Positions 24,195 through 34,077 of a DNA stretch of 64,000 nucleotides are shown in pieces. This DNA comes from Paenibacillus barcinonensis (GTDB lineage: Bacteria > Bacillota > Bacilli > Paenibacillales > Paenibacillaceae), in contig NZ_QJSW01000013.1 in assembly GCF_003217495.1 (NCBI RefSeq), positions 62,001-126,000 of the forward strand, in the 5' to 3' direction. The first letter of the stretch is position 1; every line of letters begins with the position of its first letter. A model generated the notes under the pieces. That model did not search any database. It was not told the origin of the DNA and saw only the letters and a list, made by a program, of their open reading frames with translations. A program made the translations under genes and the position numbers.

Positions 24195-26942
24195 CTATTC
24201 TGTTGGCCCTTCGTCCTTCACCAGCTTATACCGCACCTCCACCGCTCCATTCTTCACCCTCATCTGTACCTCACCCATCTGGTCCGTCCGGTAAATCTGA
24301 GAACCCACCGCTTCCAAACGTTTCATCACCTCGGGATTCGGATGACCATAGGTATTGTTAACGCCCGCAGAGATTAATGCAGCTTTGGCATTCCAGTGTT
24401 GAAGCCATGCCTCCGAAGTGGAGGTCTTACTACCATGGTGCGCAGCCTTGAGTACATCAATGGATATGGGGGACGACGACCAGGGTCGCATTGCAGCCAT
24501 ATCTGCCAGCGAACCTTCCTGAATCGCATAGAGCACATCCTGCTCCGTTACCGCATCCATATCCCCGGTGAACAGCATAGACGTACCTGCCATCTCCAGC
24601 AAAAATACAACCGATGCAGCGTTCTGATCCTCATAAATGGGAATCTCCCCCGATGAATCTGGCAGTGCACCAGGTTCAGGTGAGAGGAAGTGTAGCATTG
24701 TCTCCTGATCCGGCTTATAGGTCATACCTTGACGTATAGCAAACAACGGAATTTGGCGCTGCACCGCCGTATCCAGCAGCTGATCAAATTTCTCTTTCCC
24801 ACTTGTCGTTCCATTAAACATCAAGCGCCTCACCGGAATCTGCTCCAATACCGCCTGTAGACCGCCAGCATGATCCTGATCCGCATGGGTTGCAATGACA
24901 GCATCCAGATGATGAATCCCCCTCTTTTTCAGTAAGGGCACAACGACCTTGGCTCCCACTTCATAGGGATCACGTCTCGTTTTCCATGATGCTTCATTGC
25001 CCCCAAAGTTAATCGTGCCTCCACCATCGACGAGAATGTGTTTGCCTCCCGGTGTGGTGATGAGCGTGCTGTCTCCCTGACCAATGTCAAGAAACTGTAC
25101 CACTCCTGTACCCGCAGGCTGCGAGGGCTGGTATGCCCACCATAAGCCGGCCACAAAACCTATGGCAAGCGCACCGCATAACCAGCGCTTGGCCTTACTG
25201 ATCTTAATTTCGGTATAAAACCCTGCACCTCTAGCTGTAAAGGCACTGGCATACTCCGGCCAAGCGACACTAGCCCCGAGCGTTGTGAGTGAACCTTGAT
25301 CTGTACCACCGGTTCGTGTAGACATACTCTGTCGATCCCTATGCAGTGGAGCCGTGTCCTCCTCTCCTACACTACAATACTGCGGCGTATCACCACCGCT
25401 CCTCTGATAAAGCAAATATAACAGCGCATACAAAATAATATAGTAAGCCGTAATCCATAATAGAGAAGGCGATGCCCAGATCATGACAAAACCAGGCAAG
25501 CTGTTCATGCATTCCACACTCAGAAAAGTAATCTGATTCAGTTGAATCGCAACCCACGCCAGAACTTTTGCAAACGGGAACCACACGAAGGATAATATCA
25601 TCGCCACCGTTCCTAAAGGCAGTACCACCGCGCTAATCAAGGACACCAGCAAAAAGTTTGCAGCAAAAGAAAGCAGCGAGAACTGATTAAAGTACAGAAT
25701 CGTGACTGGAAAAGAAATCAGCTGCGCCGTCACCGTTACCGACGCTGTTGCCGCGAGTGCTTTGGGCCATTTGCTGAACAGTCTGTTGATGAGCGGCATA
25801 TAAATCATCAGACCTGCCGTCACCAGAAAGGAAAGCTGGAAGCTAACATTCAGTAAAAAATATGGATTCCACCACATCATTAACAGAGCTGCTGCACTGA
25901 TGATCTGAAGACCATCTCTGGCTAACCCGCGCTTCGCCATATATAACCCGATCATTGACATCATACCCGCCCGAATGACGGAGGGAGAACCGCCCGAAAG
26001 CAGCACATATGCCGGGATCAGAAACAGGGCAACGGTTAAAGCTGTCTCTCTCGTCAATCTCAGCCATGACATCAGCATCAGCAGGGATGTGACATAGACC
26101 GCGACATGTGTACCCGAAATAGCAAGGATATGCGTGAGTCCCAGTTGAGAGAATTGACCATATGTACCCGGATCTATGTCCTTTGCCATGCCAATGATCA
26201 AGCCCTTCATATAACCGGCATGTGGTTCAGGGAATAAGCGATCCACTGCAGAACCAAGCAGCTGCCTTGCCGAATCGGTCCATCGTAATATGTTGATCCG
26301 TTCCCATCCTTGCGGAGTCACCGCAGTAACCGAATCAGCACCTTTCACCTTAAACATCCAATGAATATATTGCGTCCTGAGATAATTACGATAATCAAAT
26401 CCACCAAAATTCCTTGCTTCTCCAGGAAGGACCAGGGAACCAGAAAGCGTCAGCTTATCTCCCCGCTTCCACGCTGCTGCAATGCTTTGCTCCTGCTCTT
26501 GCATTAAACGAACTTGCACGATAATTCGCTCATGGATCGCAGATGAGGTCACAGGTGACTTTACTTCCTGAACTATAATAGAGGAGAGCTGTATTTCGAA
26601 ACTTGCACGATCCCCATCAACTCGCACATCCGAAGCAAGTTCTCCTTCCACGATGGCAGTTAATCCGTCAATCACATCCGCAGAAAGCTGTAAGTATTCA
26701 GGCAGCTGGCTCGAATTGTGAGAATCATTCCACTCCCACTGCATGATCCCTCCAATGAATGCAGCAAACAAAATCATGCTGAGCCACCCTCTCACGGAAA
26801 TATGCAGCACACGAAACACAAGCGGAAGACACGCCGTAGCTCCAGCTATACCCAGAAACAGCGTCCAGCCTGTCAGCATACACGCCATACCGCTTCCACA
26901 CAGCCAAAAAATTGTAAAGCAAAGCAGCGGTCTGCCCTTCAT
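24195..26942 (-). CDS. comEC: ComEC/Rec2, DNA-uptake channel
   Basis: 915 residues. Hydrophobic N-terminus with a DUF4131-like extracellular segment, then the Competence domain with many helices (GLTHILAISGTHVAVYVTSL and LSGGSPSVIRAGMMSMIGLY are the conserved cores). The C-terminal metallo-beta-lactamase domain begins VQFLDIGQGDSTLI and has the metal motif THADQDHAGG, with later AAHHGSKTST. It transports single-stranded DNA across the membrane; the C-terminal domain may degrade one strand. ATG at 26942 with GAGGGG is preferred over the frame open to 27029. Downstream of comEA and comEB. Confidence 0.95.
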   Translation of the reverse strand: MKGRPLLCFTIFWLCGSGMACMLTGWTLFLGIAGATACLPLVFRVLHISVRGWLSMILFAAFIGGIMQWEWNDSHNSSQLPEYLQLSADVIDGLTAIVEGELASDVRVDGDRASFEIQLSSIIVQEVKSPVTSSAIHERIIVQVRLMQEQEQSIAAAWKRGDKLTLSGSLVLPGEARNFGGFDYRNYLRTQYIHWMFKVKGADSVTAVTPQGWERINILRWTDSARQLLGSAVDRLFPEPHAGYMKGLIIGMAKDIDPGTYGQFSQLGLTHILAISGTHVAVYVTSLLMLMSWLRLTRETALTVALFLIPAYVLLSGGSPSVIRAGMMSMIGLYMAKRGLARDGLQIISAAALLMMWWNPYFLLNVSFQLSFLVTAGLMIYMPLINRLFSKWPKALAATASVTVTAQLISFPVTILYFNQFSLLSFAANFLLVSLISAVVLPLGTVAMILSFVWFPFAKVLAWVAIQLNQITFLSVECMNSLPGFVMIWASPSLLWITAYYIILYALLYLLYQRSGGDTPQYCSVGEEDTAPLHRDRQSMSTRTGGTDQGSLTTLGASVAWPEYASAFTARGAGFYTEIKISKAKRWLCGALAIGFVAGLWWAYQPSQPAGTGVVQFLDIGQGDSTLITTPGGKHILVDGGGTINFGGNEASWKTRRDPYEVGAKVVVPLLKKRGIHHLDAVIATHADQDHAGGLQAVLEQIPVRRLMFNGTTSGKEKFDQLLDTAVQRQIPLFAIRQGMTYKPDQETMLHFLSPEPGALPDSSGEIPIYEDQNAASVVFLLEMAGTSMLFTGDMDAVTEQDVLYAIQEGSLADMAAMRPWSSSPISIDVLKAAHHGSKTSTSEAWLQHWNAKAALISAGVNNTYGHPNPEVMKRLEAVGSQIYRTDQMGEVQMRVKNGAVEVRYKLVKDEGPTE

Positions 26943-27067
26943 GCTATCCCCTCTCCCTTCTGAACATGCCAGAAATACACAAAAACCCCCGGAAGCCTGT
27001 TCAGGCCTGCCGGAGGTTCTTCCCCACACTTATTTTCTTCACTTGTTGCCTCGAGCTGCTGTTCAGC

Positions 27068-27589
27068 TCAGTTGCTTACCGTCATCATCGTCTCCCGTGG
27101 TGGCTTATAGTTGTCCAGCCTGCGGAACGTAATGCCTTTCTGTTGCATCATATGGGTTACTTTGCTGGTATCTTTGGGATACGAGCGATGAAAAACTATC
27201 TCGGTCACACCGCTGTTAGCCAGCATGTTGGCACATGTCCAGCAAGGCTCATCGGTTACATAGACAGAGGAGCCTTCGCGGTCAATGCGATCTGTGAATA
27301 AAAGCAGATTCTGCTCCGCATGGATTGTACGAATACAGCGTTGCTTTTTGACCATTTCCTCGTGGCCATCCGTCACCACCAGCTCATATTCTTCTGCAAT
27401 CATACAGCCTGCCTCGGAACAGTCCGGCACCCCCATCGGCGCACCGTTATATGCGGTTCCCAACAGCTTTTTTCCTTGAACCAGCACGGCACCTACATGT
27501 CGTCGCGGGCAGCGGGAACGTGTAGAGACCATATACGCGATATCCATAAAATACGTGTCCCAATCCTTGCGAAGCTCTACTGTACTCAT
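27068..27589 (-). CDS. comEB: ComEB, dCMP deaminase family protein
   Basis: 173 residues. Cytidine/deoxycytidylate deaminase zinc fold with catalytic TIHAEQN and ligand pair PCWTCANM, plus an additional Cys/His set near VPDCSEAGC typical of dCMP deaminases. It would convert dCMP to dUMP; the homologue is encoded in the comE operon but is not needed for transformation in B. subtilis. ATG at 27589. Middle gene of comEA-comEB-comEC. Confidence 0.94.
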   Translation of the reverse strand: MSTVELRKDWDTYFMDIAYMVSTRSRCPRRHVGAVLVQGKKLLGTAYNGAPMGVPDCSEAGCMIAEEYELVVTDGHEEMVKKQRCIRTIHAEQNLLLFTDRIDREGSSVYVTDEPCWTCANMLANSGVTEIVFHRSYPKDTSKVTHMMQQKGITFRRLDNYKPPRETMMTVSN

Positions 27590-27637
27590 TCAGTCTCCCC
27601 CTCATGCTCTGACCCATCTCATCCTGTTAAACTTCAC

Positions 27638-28165
27638 TTATTGAATCTGTATATATGGAGCCATCTTCTGCAGCATCTTCGTGCCTATACCCTTCACCTT
27701 CGTCAAATCGCTGACCTTCGTAAAGGGCCCGTGTGAATTACGGTAATCTACAATGGCCTGAGCTTTCTTCTGTCCAATTCCCGGAAGCTCGATAAGCTTC
27801 GAGACAGAAGCAGTGTTGATATTAATTTTGCCATTATCGTTTGTTTCAGCTGCTGCAGCAGCTACCGGATCAACCGGAGACTGCTTACTCCCAGCCTCTT
27901 CTTTAATCTCGGCAGCAGCGGTGCCAGCTCCAGCTTGCTTTTGCGGGTTTCTGTCTCCTGGTGCTGAGGCTGACACAGCCGCAGTCTCCTCCTGAATCAA
28001 AGCAGCCGACGGTACAGCAGAAAAATTCTGCGCACTTGTCGGCTGCTCGATGCCGAGCTGCATCGGTTCCCAGCCGCTAGATGGCTGTTCACTTTTGCCC
28101 GACCATAATATTAATATGCTCCCAACCACTGCTGCAGCAATGGTCATGCCTTTATTCCATCTCAT
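27638..28165 (-). CDS. comEA: ComEA, DNA receptor with helix-hairpin-helix domain (short form)
   Basis: 175 residues. An N-terminal membrane anchor (about 6-23), an Ala/Glu/Gln-rich linker (about 25-110) and the C-terminal double HhH DNA-binding domain (INTASVSKLIELPGIGQKKA, LTKVKGIGTKMLQKM). The linker replaces the SLBB domain found between anchor and HhH in B. subtilis ComEA. It binds incoming double-stranded DNA. ATG at 28165 with GGGAG upstream; an in-frame GTG lies three codons earlier. Divergent from comER. Confidence 0.9.
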   Translation of the reverse strand: MRWNKGMTIAAAVVGSILILWSGKSEQPSSGWEPMQLGIEQPTSAQNFSAVPSAALIQEETAAVSASAPGDRNPQKQAGAGTAAAEIKEEAGSKQSPVDPVAAAAAETNDNGKININTASVSKLIELPGIGQKKAQAIVDYRNSHGPFTKVSDLTKVKGIGTKMLQKMAPYIQIQ

Positions 28166-28351
28166 TCTCCACACTCTCCCACATATTCAAAATAAATATC
28201 ATTTCGAACACGGGCGGTGCTTCCGAACCGTTTAATCTTTTTATTTCAACAATTCCATGCATATTCATGTCATGTGAATCAGGACCTCATGCATAGAATA
28301 GAAGGAAGATACTGCGCCATTACCGTAAAGCATGAAAGGAGGCCTGAACCA

Positions 28352-29197
28352 ATGAAGGTTGGATTTATCGGAACCGGCAGCATGGGCAGCCTGTTGATCT
28401 ATGCCCTGATCCAATCCGGTGCACTCGAACCCCGTCAGATTGCAGCAAGCAATCGAACCCCTTCCAAAGTACGGCAGCTATCCCTCCGTTACCCTGGTCT
28501 ACATGAATCACAGAGCAATCGGGAAACGGTGATTCGCAGCAACATCATCTTCCTGTGCGTGAAGCCGCTGGAATTCAAACATGTTATCGACGACATTCTG
28601 CCTGTTGTGAATTCCAATCATATAATTGTCTCGATCACCAGCCCCGTGCAGCTGCGCCATCTGGAATCTTCACTTCCTTGCAAAGTCTCCAAAGTGATCC
28701 CGAGTGTTACACATCAGGTGGGCAGCGGAGCATCCCTGTTTATCCACGGGGAACGAATGACTGCTGAAGACCGCTCTGTGCTGGAAGCTCTCTTGAGTCA
28801 TATCGGCAGACCCTATCAAGTGGATGAAGCCTGCACTCGAATCACATCTGACTTCTCCAGTTGCGGACCTGCATTCATATCCTTCTTCCTCGATGAATGG
28901 ATCGAAAGTGCGGTACGATTGACAGGCATTAAACGAGCAGATGCCTGTGCTCTTGCCGGAGAAATGCTGCTCGGAACAGGCAAGCTGTTAACCGAGGGAG
29001 GATATACTCCGCAAGAGCTTCAGGCCCGTGTCGCCGTACCTGGTGGCATAACAGCCCAGGCACTTGCCCTGCTGCGAAAACATCTGAACGGTGTATTCGA
29101 CAACCTGATTCACACGACACATGAGAAATATGATGAAGATTTAGTCAAGCTGGATGAGCTGTTTCGTGCCAGTGAAATTAACCGGCAACAATATTAA
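28352..29197 (+). CDS. comER: ComER, pyrroline-5-carboxylate reductase-like protein
   Basis: 281 residues. The Rossmann motif GFIGTGSMGSLL and later IIFLCVKPLEF and VSKVIPSVTHQVGSG place it in the P5CR family; the C-terminal dimer domain (ARVAVPGGITAQALALLRKH) carries the reductase signature. ComER is linked by position to the comE locus, from which it is divergent, as in B. subtilis. AAAGGAGG precedes ATG 28352; the long upstream frame has no ribosome site. The last 20 bases overlap the convergent 3' end of leuS. Confidence 0.93.
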   Translation: MKVGFIGTGSMGSLLIYALIQSGALEPRQIAASNRTPSKVRQLSLRYPGLHESQSNRETVIRSNIIFLCVKPLEFKHVIDDILPVVNSNHIIVSITSPVQLRHLESSLPCKVSKVIPSVTHQVGSGASLFIHGERMTAEDRSVLEALLSHIGRPYQVDEACTRITSDFSSCGPAFISFFLDEWIESAVRLTGIKRADACALAGEMLLGTGKLLTEGGYTPQELQARVAVPGGITAQALALLRKHLNGVFDNLIHTTHEKYDEDLVKLDELFRASEINRQQY

Positions 29198-31622
29198 CCA
29201 GTTTGCCTGGAACGGCAATGACTTTGCGAATGGTCTTGCCTTCCAGCGCTTGTTTCACAGGAGCCAGCTCCATCGTATAATCCTGCATTCCCTGTGCATC
29301 CAGATCCTTGGCAATGGTTGTACGGGTTACAATTTTACCGTTAACTTGAACGACGATTTCCACTTCCGCATCCACGGTCATCGACTCATCGTATCCAGGC
29401 CAAGCCACGTAAGAAATTCCACCCTCATGTCCAAGACGGCTCCACAGCTCTTCAGCTATATGCGGTGCCAAAGGTGACAGCAGCTGAACAAAGTTTTCCA
29501 TCGCCTCACGCGGCAATGTATCCGCTTTGTAAGCATCGTTGATGAAAATCATCAGCTGACTGATTGCAGTATTAAAACGCAGATGCTCCAGATCTTCCGT
29601 TACTTTTTTGATCGTTTTGTGTGCTGTGCGTTTAAATTCATCCGTTCCACCGTCAGCTGTAATTTTCTCATTCATCGCGCCCGTATCTTCGTTAATGAAT
29701 AGACGCCATACGCGGGACAAGAACCGATGCATCCCCTCTACCCCTTTAGCATTCCAAGGTTTAGTCGCTTCCAGAGGTCCCATGAACATCTCATAGAGAC
29801 GCAGTGTATCTGCACCAAATTCATTAACAATCTCATCCGGGTTAATGACATTCCCACGAGATTTACTCATTTTTTCATTGTTCGTCCCCAGAATCATGCC
29901 CTGGTTCACCAATTTTTGGAACGGCTCTTTCGTGTGTACAACACCCAGATCGTACAACACTTTGTGCCAGAAACGTGCATACAGCAAGTGAAGCACAGCA
30001 TGCTCTGCTCCACCAATATACAGGTCAACCGGCAGCCATTGCTGCTGTTTCTCCTGAGAGATCAGCTCCTTGTCATTGTGCGGATCAATGAACCGCAGGT
30101 AATACCAGCAGCTTCCTGCCCACTGCGGCATAGTGTTGGTTTCGCGGCGAGCCTTCATACCCGTTTCCGGATCAACGGTATTCACCCAATCCGTCACATT
30201 GGCCAGCGGTGATTCACCTGTGCCAGATGGTTTGATCTGATCAATATCAGGCAGCAGCAGCGGCAGCTGATCTTCCGGCACGGTCTTCATGCTTCCGTCT
30301 TCCAGATGCAGAATCGGAATCGGCTCTCCCCAGTAACGTTGACGGCTGAACAACCAGTCGCGCAGACGATACGTTGTTTTCCCTTGTCCTTTGCCTTGAT
30401 CTTCGAGCCAAGCGATCATCTTCGCCGCAGCTTCCACATTGTTCAATCCGTTCAGGAAGTCGGAGTTCACATGTGCTCCATCACCTGTATAGGCCTCTTT
30501 GGTCACATCTCCGCCTTCAATGACTTCGATAATATTCAGATCAAACTGCTTTGCGAATTCCCAGTCACGTGCATCATGGCCCGGTACGGCCATAACAGCG
30601 CCTGTACCGTAACCAGCCAGTACATAATCCGCAATCCAGATTGGCAGCTTCGCCCCGTTAACCGGATTGATTGCATACGCTCCTGTGAACACACCGGTTT
30701 TGTCTTTGGCCAGATCAGTACGTTCCAGATCACTCTTGCGAGCAGCCTGCTCCTGATAAGCCTTTACAGCCTCACGCTGTGTTTCAGACGTAATAACGTC
30801 TACCAATTCGTGCTCTGGCGCCAGAACAGCAAAGCTTGCACCGAACAATGTATCCGCACGGGTGGTAAATACTTTAATAACCTCTTCACGGCCTTCAATA
30901 GCAAAAACCACTTCAGCTCCTGTAGATTTACCGATCCAGTTGCGCTGCATATCCTTGATGCTTTCGGACCAATCCAGCTCCTCCAGATCCTCCAGTAAAC
31001 GCTCTGCATATTCTGTAATTTTCAGTACCCATTGACGCATCGGTTTACGTATTACGGGGTGTCCACCACGCTCACTTTTGCCATCAATAACTTCTTCGTT
31101 TGCGAGCACTGTACCCAGTGCCTCACACCAGTTCACCGGTACTTCGTCAACATAGGCCAAGCCTTTATTGTACAGCTGGATGAAAATCCATTGTGTCCAT
31201 TTGTAATATTCCGGGTCTGTCGTGCTGATCTCACGATCCCAGTCATAGGAGAATCCGAGCGACTTGATCTGACGACGGAAATTGTCGATGTTACGGAATG
31301 TAATATGACGCGGGTGCTCCCCTGTATCCAGTGCGTGCTGCTCCGCAGGCAGACCGAAAGCGTCCCAGCCCATCGGATGCAGTACATTGTATCCGCGCAT
31401 CCGTTTGTAACGGGATACGATGTCTGTTGCGGTATATCCTTCCGGGTGACCTACGTGCAGTCCCGAGCCGGACGGATATGGAAACATATCCAATGCATAA
31501 AACTTCGGTTTGGATGGGTCCTCACCTGTTTTGAACGTTTTATTTTCATCCCAATATTGCTGCCAGTTCTTCTCCATCACTTGTGGCTGATAGCCATGCT
31601 TCGGCTGGTGATTCTCACTCAT
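29178..31622 (-). CDS. leuS: Leucyl-tRNA synthetase
   Basis: 814 residues. Class I synthetase with HIGH-type PYPSGSGLHVGHPEGY and KMSKS in NNEKMSKSRGNV, the CP1 editing domain (about 225-400), and C-terminal anticodon-binding helices. It charges tRNA-Leu. ATG at 31622 behind AAGGAGG. Expression is controlled by the T-box leader upstream. In B. subtilis leuS lies elsewhere. Its 3' end overlaps comER by 20 bases, convergent. Confidence 0.98.
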   Translation of the reverse strand: MSENHQPKHGYQPQVMEKNWQQYWDENKTFKTGEDPSKPKFYALDMFPYPSGSGLHVGHPEGYTATDIVSRYKRMRGYNVLHPMGWDAFGLPAEQHALDTGEHPRHITFRNIDNFRRQIKSLGFSYDWDREISTTDPEYYKWTQWIFIQLYNKGLAYVDEVPVNWCEALGTVLANEEVIDGKSERGGHPVIRKPMRQWVLKITEYAERLLEDLEELDWSESIKDMQRNWIGKSTGAEVVFAIEGREEVIKVFTTRADTLFGASFAVLAPEHELVDVITSETQREAVKAYQEQAARKSDLERTDLAKDKTGVFTGAYAINPVNGAKLPIWIADYVLAGYGTGAVMAVPGHDARDWEFAKQFDLNIIEVIEGGDVTKEAYTGDGAHVNSDFLNGLNNVEAAAKMIAWLEDQGKGQGKTTYRLRDWLFSRQRYWGEPIPILHLEDGSMKTVPEDQLPLLLPDIDQIKPSGTGESPLANVTDWVNTVDPETGMKARRETNTMPQWAGSCWYYLRFIDPHNDKELISQEKQQQWLPVDLYIGGAEHAVLHLLYARFWHKVLYDLGVVHTKEPFQKLVNQGMILGTNNEKMSKSRGNVINPDEIVNEFGADTLRLYEMFMGPLEATKPWNAKGVEGMHRFLSRVWRLFINEDTGAMNEKITADGGTDEFKRTAHKTIKKVTEDLEHLRFNTAISQLMIFINDAYKADTLPREAMENFVQLLSPLAPHIAEELWSRLGHEGGISYVAWPGYDESMTVDAEVEIVVQVNGKIVTRTTIAKDLDAQGMQDYTMELAPVKQALEGKTIRKVIAVPGKLVNIVAG

Positions 31623-31662
31623 CTATATTCCTCCTTCAGGTTATAAGCGCTTTTAAAGCAAC

Positions 31663-31964
31663 AAAAAAACCTCAGCATCCCGTAGCGTTTGCAGCGCTAG
31701 GGACGAGAGGTTGAATTCCCGTGGTACCACCCTAGTTAGCGGACGAACGTGCTTCGTCATCCACTCCCTTTAGACCTGTAACGGCGGTTAACCGATGCGG
31801 ATTTCCTTTCCCGTTCTGCACACAAGGCATAGAACCGTGTAATCACCGCATTTCTCCAAGGCGAGTTCGCAAACTACTGTCAATCGGCTTGCACCAACCG
31901 CCGACTCTCTGTGATGTACAGAATTCACTACTGATCCTTATCATCGAAATATGTATACAATATC
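31663..31964 (-). promoter_or_regulatory. T-box riboswitch leader of leuS
   Basis: The minus strand carries the T-box sequence AGGGTGGTACCACGG (plus-strand complement near 31718-31732), which pairs with the uncharged tRNA acceptor end, immediately before a terminator stem (ACCTCTCGTCCC...GGGATGCTGAGGT) with seven T. The upstream part (about 31790-31964) forms stem I. A CTC in GAACTCGCC near 31862-31870 is a plausible Leu specifier, by inference. It reads through when uncharged tRNA-Leu accumulates. Confidence 0.93.
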
Positions 31965-31970
31965 GGAAAC

Positions 31971-31999
31971 ATTATATAAAAACGGAAGCATAAAGTCAA
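31971..31999 (-). promoter_or_regulatory. SigA promoter of leuS
   Basis: Minus strand TTGACT (31994-31999), 17-base spacer, consensus TATAAT (31971-31976). The predicted start lies at about 31964, the 5' end of the T-box leader. Confidence 0.88.
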
Positions 32000-32080
32000 T
32001 ATCGCACGTCATATTCATACTTTTGACACGATAGATAGCACCTATCTCGTTCCACACTTCACGAAGGCCAGACAAGCAGC

Positions 32081-33037
32081 TCAGCTATTCTGAAAACGGG
32101 CAATGCCCTCTTCCATATTCTGAATCGTCCACTGGATATGATCCTGATTATCATACTGGCGGTAGTTACATTCAATGCGCAACGCAAGATCAAAATACAG
32201 ATCATACAGACTTCTACGCTTCTGCTCATTTTCCGTAGTTAATGCACGTCCATACCCTTTTACAAAGCCTGGAGTGTAGTTAAAATGACTGAAATAATGC
32301 TCCATAAGCGGATCACCCCACAACGAGCGCTCAAAATCTATAATGCCTGTAATCTGGTTATCCTGCACCAGTACATTGCCATCCCATAAATCCCAGCTGA
32401 TCAGAACCGATTCTGTCACCTCATCCAATGCATCCGATTTTCCCTCGATCAAACGTCTAAGTGCATCGTAGTTCATCCCGATCTCTACTTCAGCCGCCTC
32501 ACCATCAGCCAGCATATCCTCCATTAACATTAAAAAAGCTTCTCTCCACGTCGCACGCTGTCTGTCCTTGCCCGAAAAATAACCAAACTGTTCACCCTTG
32601 ATCTCATTGATCCGCCGATTATAAACTCCTAATTGCTGTTCAACCCCATCCTGCTCTTCCTGTGTGAGTTGAGCCTTGATCTGGTTATAGGGCACCCCGG
32701 ACATAAATTCCATAATAAAATAGGGTGCCGGAGCCTTCGTTAAGGAATCATCGTACACGAGCACCTTGGGCACTGGAACATCTCCCAGCTTGGCAACAAG
32801 CCGGAGGGCCTGCACCTCTGCCGTCATCAAATCCTGTTCACAACGCATCATCTGGGTCGCAGCCGATGGCGCAATCTTCAGGACAATGTTCTCGCCGCCA
32901 CTAAGCTTTATGTTGTAGGCCTGGTTTGCCCAACCGTCAATCAATTCCTCACAGCTCTGAATCTGTGCCGCGAGATGATGCCGAACAATCTCATTGAGCT
33001 GCGCTTGGGACAATCTCGTTTTATATGTGCTTTCCAT
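32081..33037 (-). CDS. Phosphotransferase, aminoglycoside-kinase (APH) fold
   Basis: 318 residues. APH-like kinase fold: an N-lobe with ENIVLKIAP (ATP-binding Lys), the catalytic loop LISWDLWDGNVLV (Asp and Asn of HxDxxxxN, His replaced by Ser-Trp) and the metal-binding IDFERSLWGDP. The family phosphorylates small molecules such as aminoglycosides, choline or sugars; many members are not resistance genes. Single gene between leuS and yqeM, absent from the B. subtilis order. Substrate unknown. ATG at 33037 with GGAGGAG upstream. Confidence 0.82.
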   Translation of the reverse strand: MESTYKTRLSQAQLNEIVRHHLAAQIQSCEELIDGWANQAYNIKLSGGENIVLKIAPSAATQMMRCEQDLMTAEVQALRLVAKLGDVPVPKVLVYDDSLTKAPAPYFIMEFMSGVPYNQIKAQLTQEEQDGVEQQLGVYNRRINEIKGEQFGYFSGKDRQRATWREAFLMLMEDMLADGEAAEVEIGMNYDALRRLIEGKSDALDEVTESVLISWDLWDGNVLVQDNQITGIIDFERSLWGDPLMEHYFSHFNYTPGFVKGYGRALTTENEQKRRSLYDLYFDLALRIECNYRQYDNQDHIQWTIQNMEEGIARFQNS

Positions 33038-33281
33038 AGTAGTGCTCCTCCTTTTACTAAAGTTAGCCGTATTCCAATCAGATGGATGGATAAGCTCCCG
33101 TCACTTAAATAAAGATCTCCCTCTATTGAGAAAACGCTTTCCGAATAAAATTATTATGTTCTTCTTTAGCACATGTAGCAATACTTTTATGCCTTTTAAG
33201 CATATCTTCATCAAAAAAACTGCCCCTAGCTTGCATCTGGCATGCAGCATAAGGACAGCTCGCTATTTAAATAATAAATAA

Positions 33282-34052
33282 TTATTTCACAGCCACATAG
33301 AACAAACGCTCCGCGCTGTCTCCAGCCTCGTTCCACTCAAAGTCAGCATAGACCTTCACATCACGAAAGCCCGCTTTGCTTAACTCCAGCTTCATCCAAT
33401 CCGGGTCATATGCACGCTGTACATGAACTTCCTCAAATCGCCGATACGTATCCTTGTTACCCTCCTCAACACGCGAGAAAATACTCAAGTGATGCTCGAT
33501 CTCACACCGATCCTGATCCAGATCACAGGTCCAGATGTAGGATACGGAGCGCTCATCCAGTACAAAGGGCTGCTCTTGATCGTAACGGATTAATGTATTC
33601 GGATGATGCACATCAAACAGGAATGTGCCTCCAGGCTTCAGCATCTCATACGTGCGTTCAAAAGTACGAATCACATCTTCGGATTCCAGAAGATAGTTCA
33701 CACAATCACAGAATGAAATGACCGAATCTACTGGCTCAGGCACTCTCCAGTCCCGCATATCCTGCTGCACCCAGCGTACGCTGCCTTCCCGGTACAAGCG
33801 ATGTCCCTGAGAAGTGGCTTCCATTTTGCTGCGAGCAACAGACAGCATATCGGCTGAGAGATCAATGCCCGTCACCTCAAAACCGGAGTTTACCAGCGGG
33901 ATCGTGATGGAACCTGTTCCGCAGCCAAGCTCTGCCACACTTTTGGGCATGCCATGCTGTTCCCAGGCTGTTCTTGCAAACCTTATCCAGTCCGGATAAG
34001 GCATATCTTCCATTAATTCATCGTAAACGTAGGCAAATTTCCGGTAAGACAT
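33282..34052 (-). CDS. yqeM: YqeM-like SAM-dependent methyltransferase
   Basis: 256 residues. Class I methyltransferase with SAM loop VAELGCGTGSITIPL, acidic motif GIDLSADMLSVA and motif IV DSVISFCDCVNYLL. The opening SYRKFAYVYDELMEDMPYPDW is characteristic of YqeM. Substrate unknown. It holds the yqeM position downstream of the rsfS operon, with cvfB inserted between. ATG at 34052. Confidence 0.88.
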   Translation of the reverse strand: MSYRKFAYVYDELMEDMPYPDWIRFARTAWEQHGMPKSVAELGCGTGSITIPLVNSGFEVTGIDLSADMLSVARSKMEATSQGHRLYREGSVRWVQQDMRDWRVPEPVDSVISFCDCVNYLLESEDVIRTFERTYEMLKPGGTFLFDVHHPNTLIRYDQEQPFVLDERSVSYIWTCDLDQDRCEIEHHLSIFSRVEEGNKDTYRRFEEVHVQRAYDPDWMKLELSKAGFRDVKVYADFEWNEAGDSAERLFYVAVK

Positions 34053-34077
34053 GTCGGCACCGCACTTTCAATTTCTT

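Noticed and set aside
30306..30998. 230-codon plus-strand frame within leuS
   Set aside because: Antisense shadow of a highly conserved gene; no ribosome site or family resemblance.
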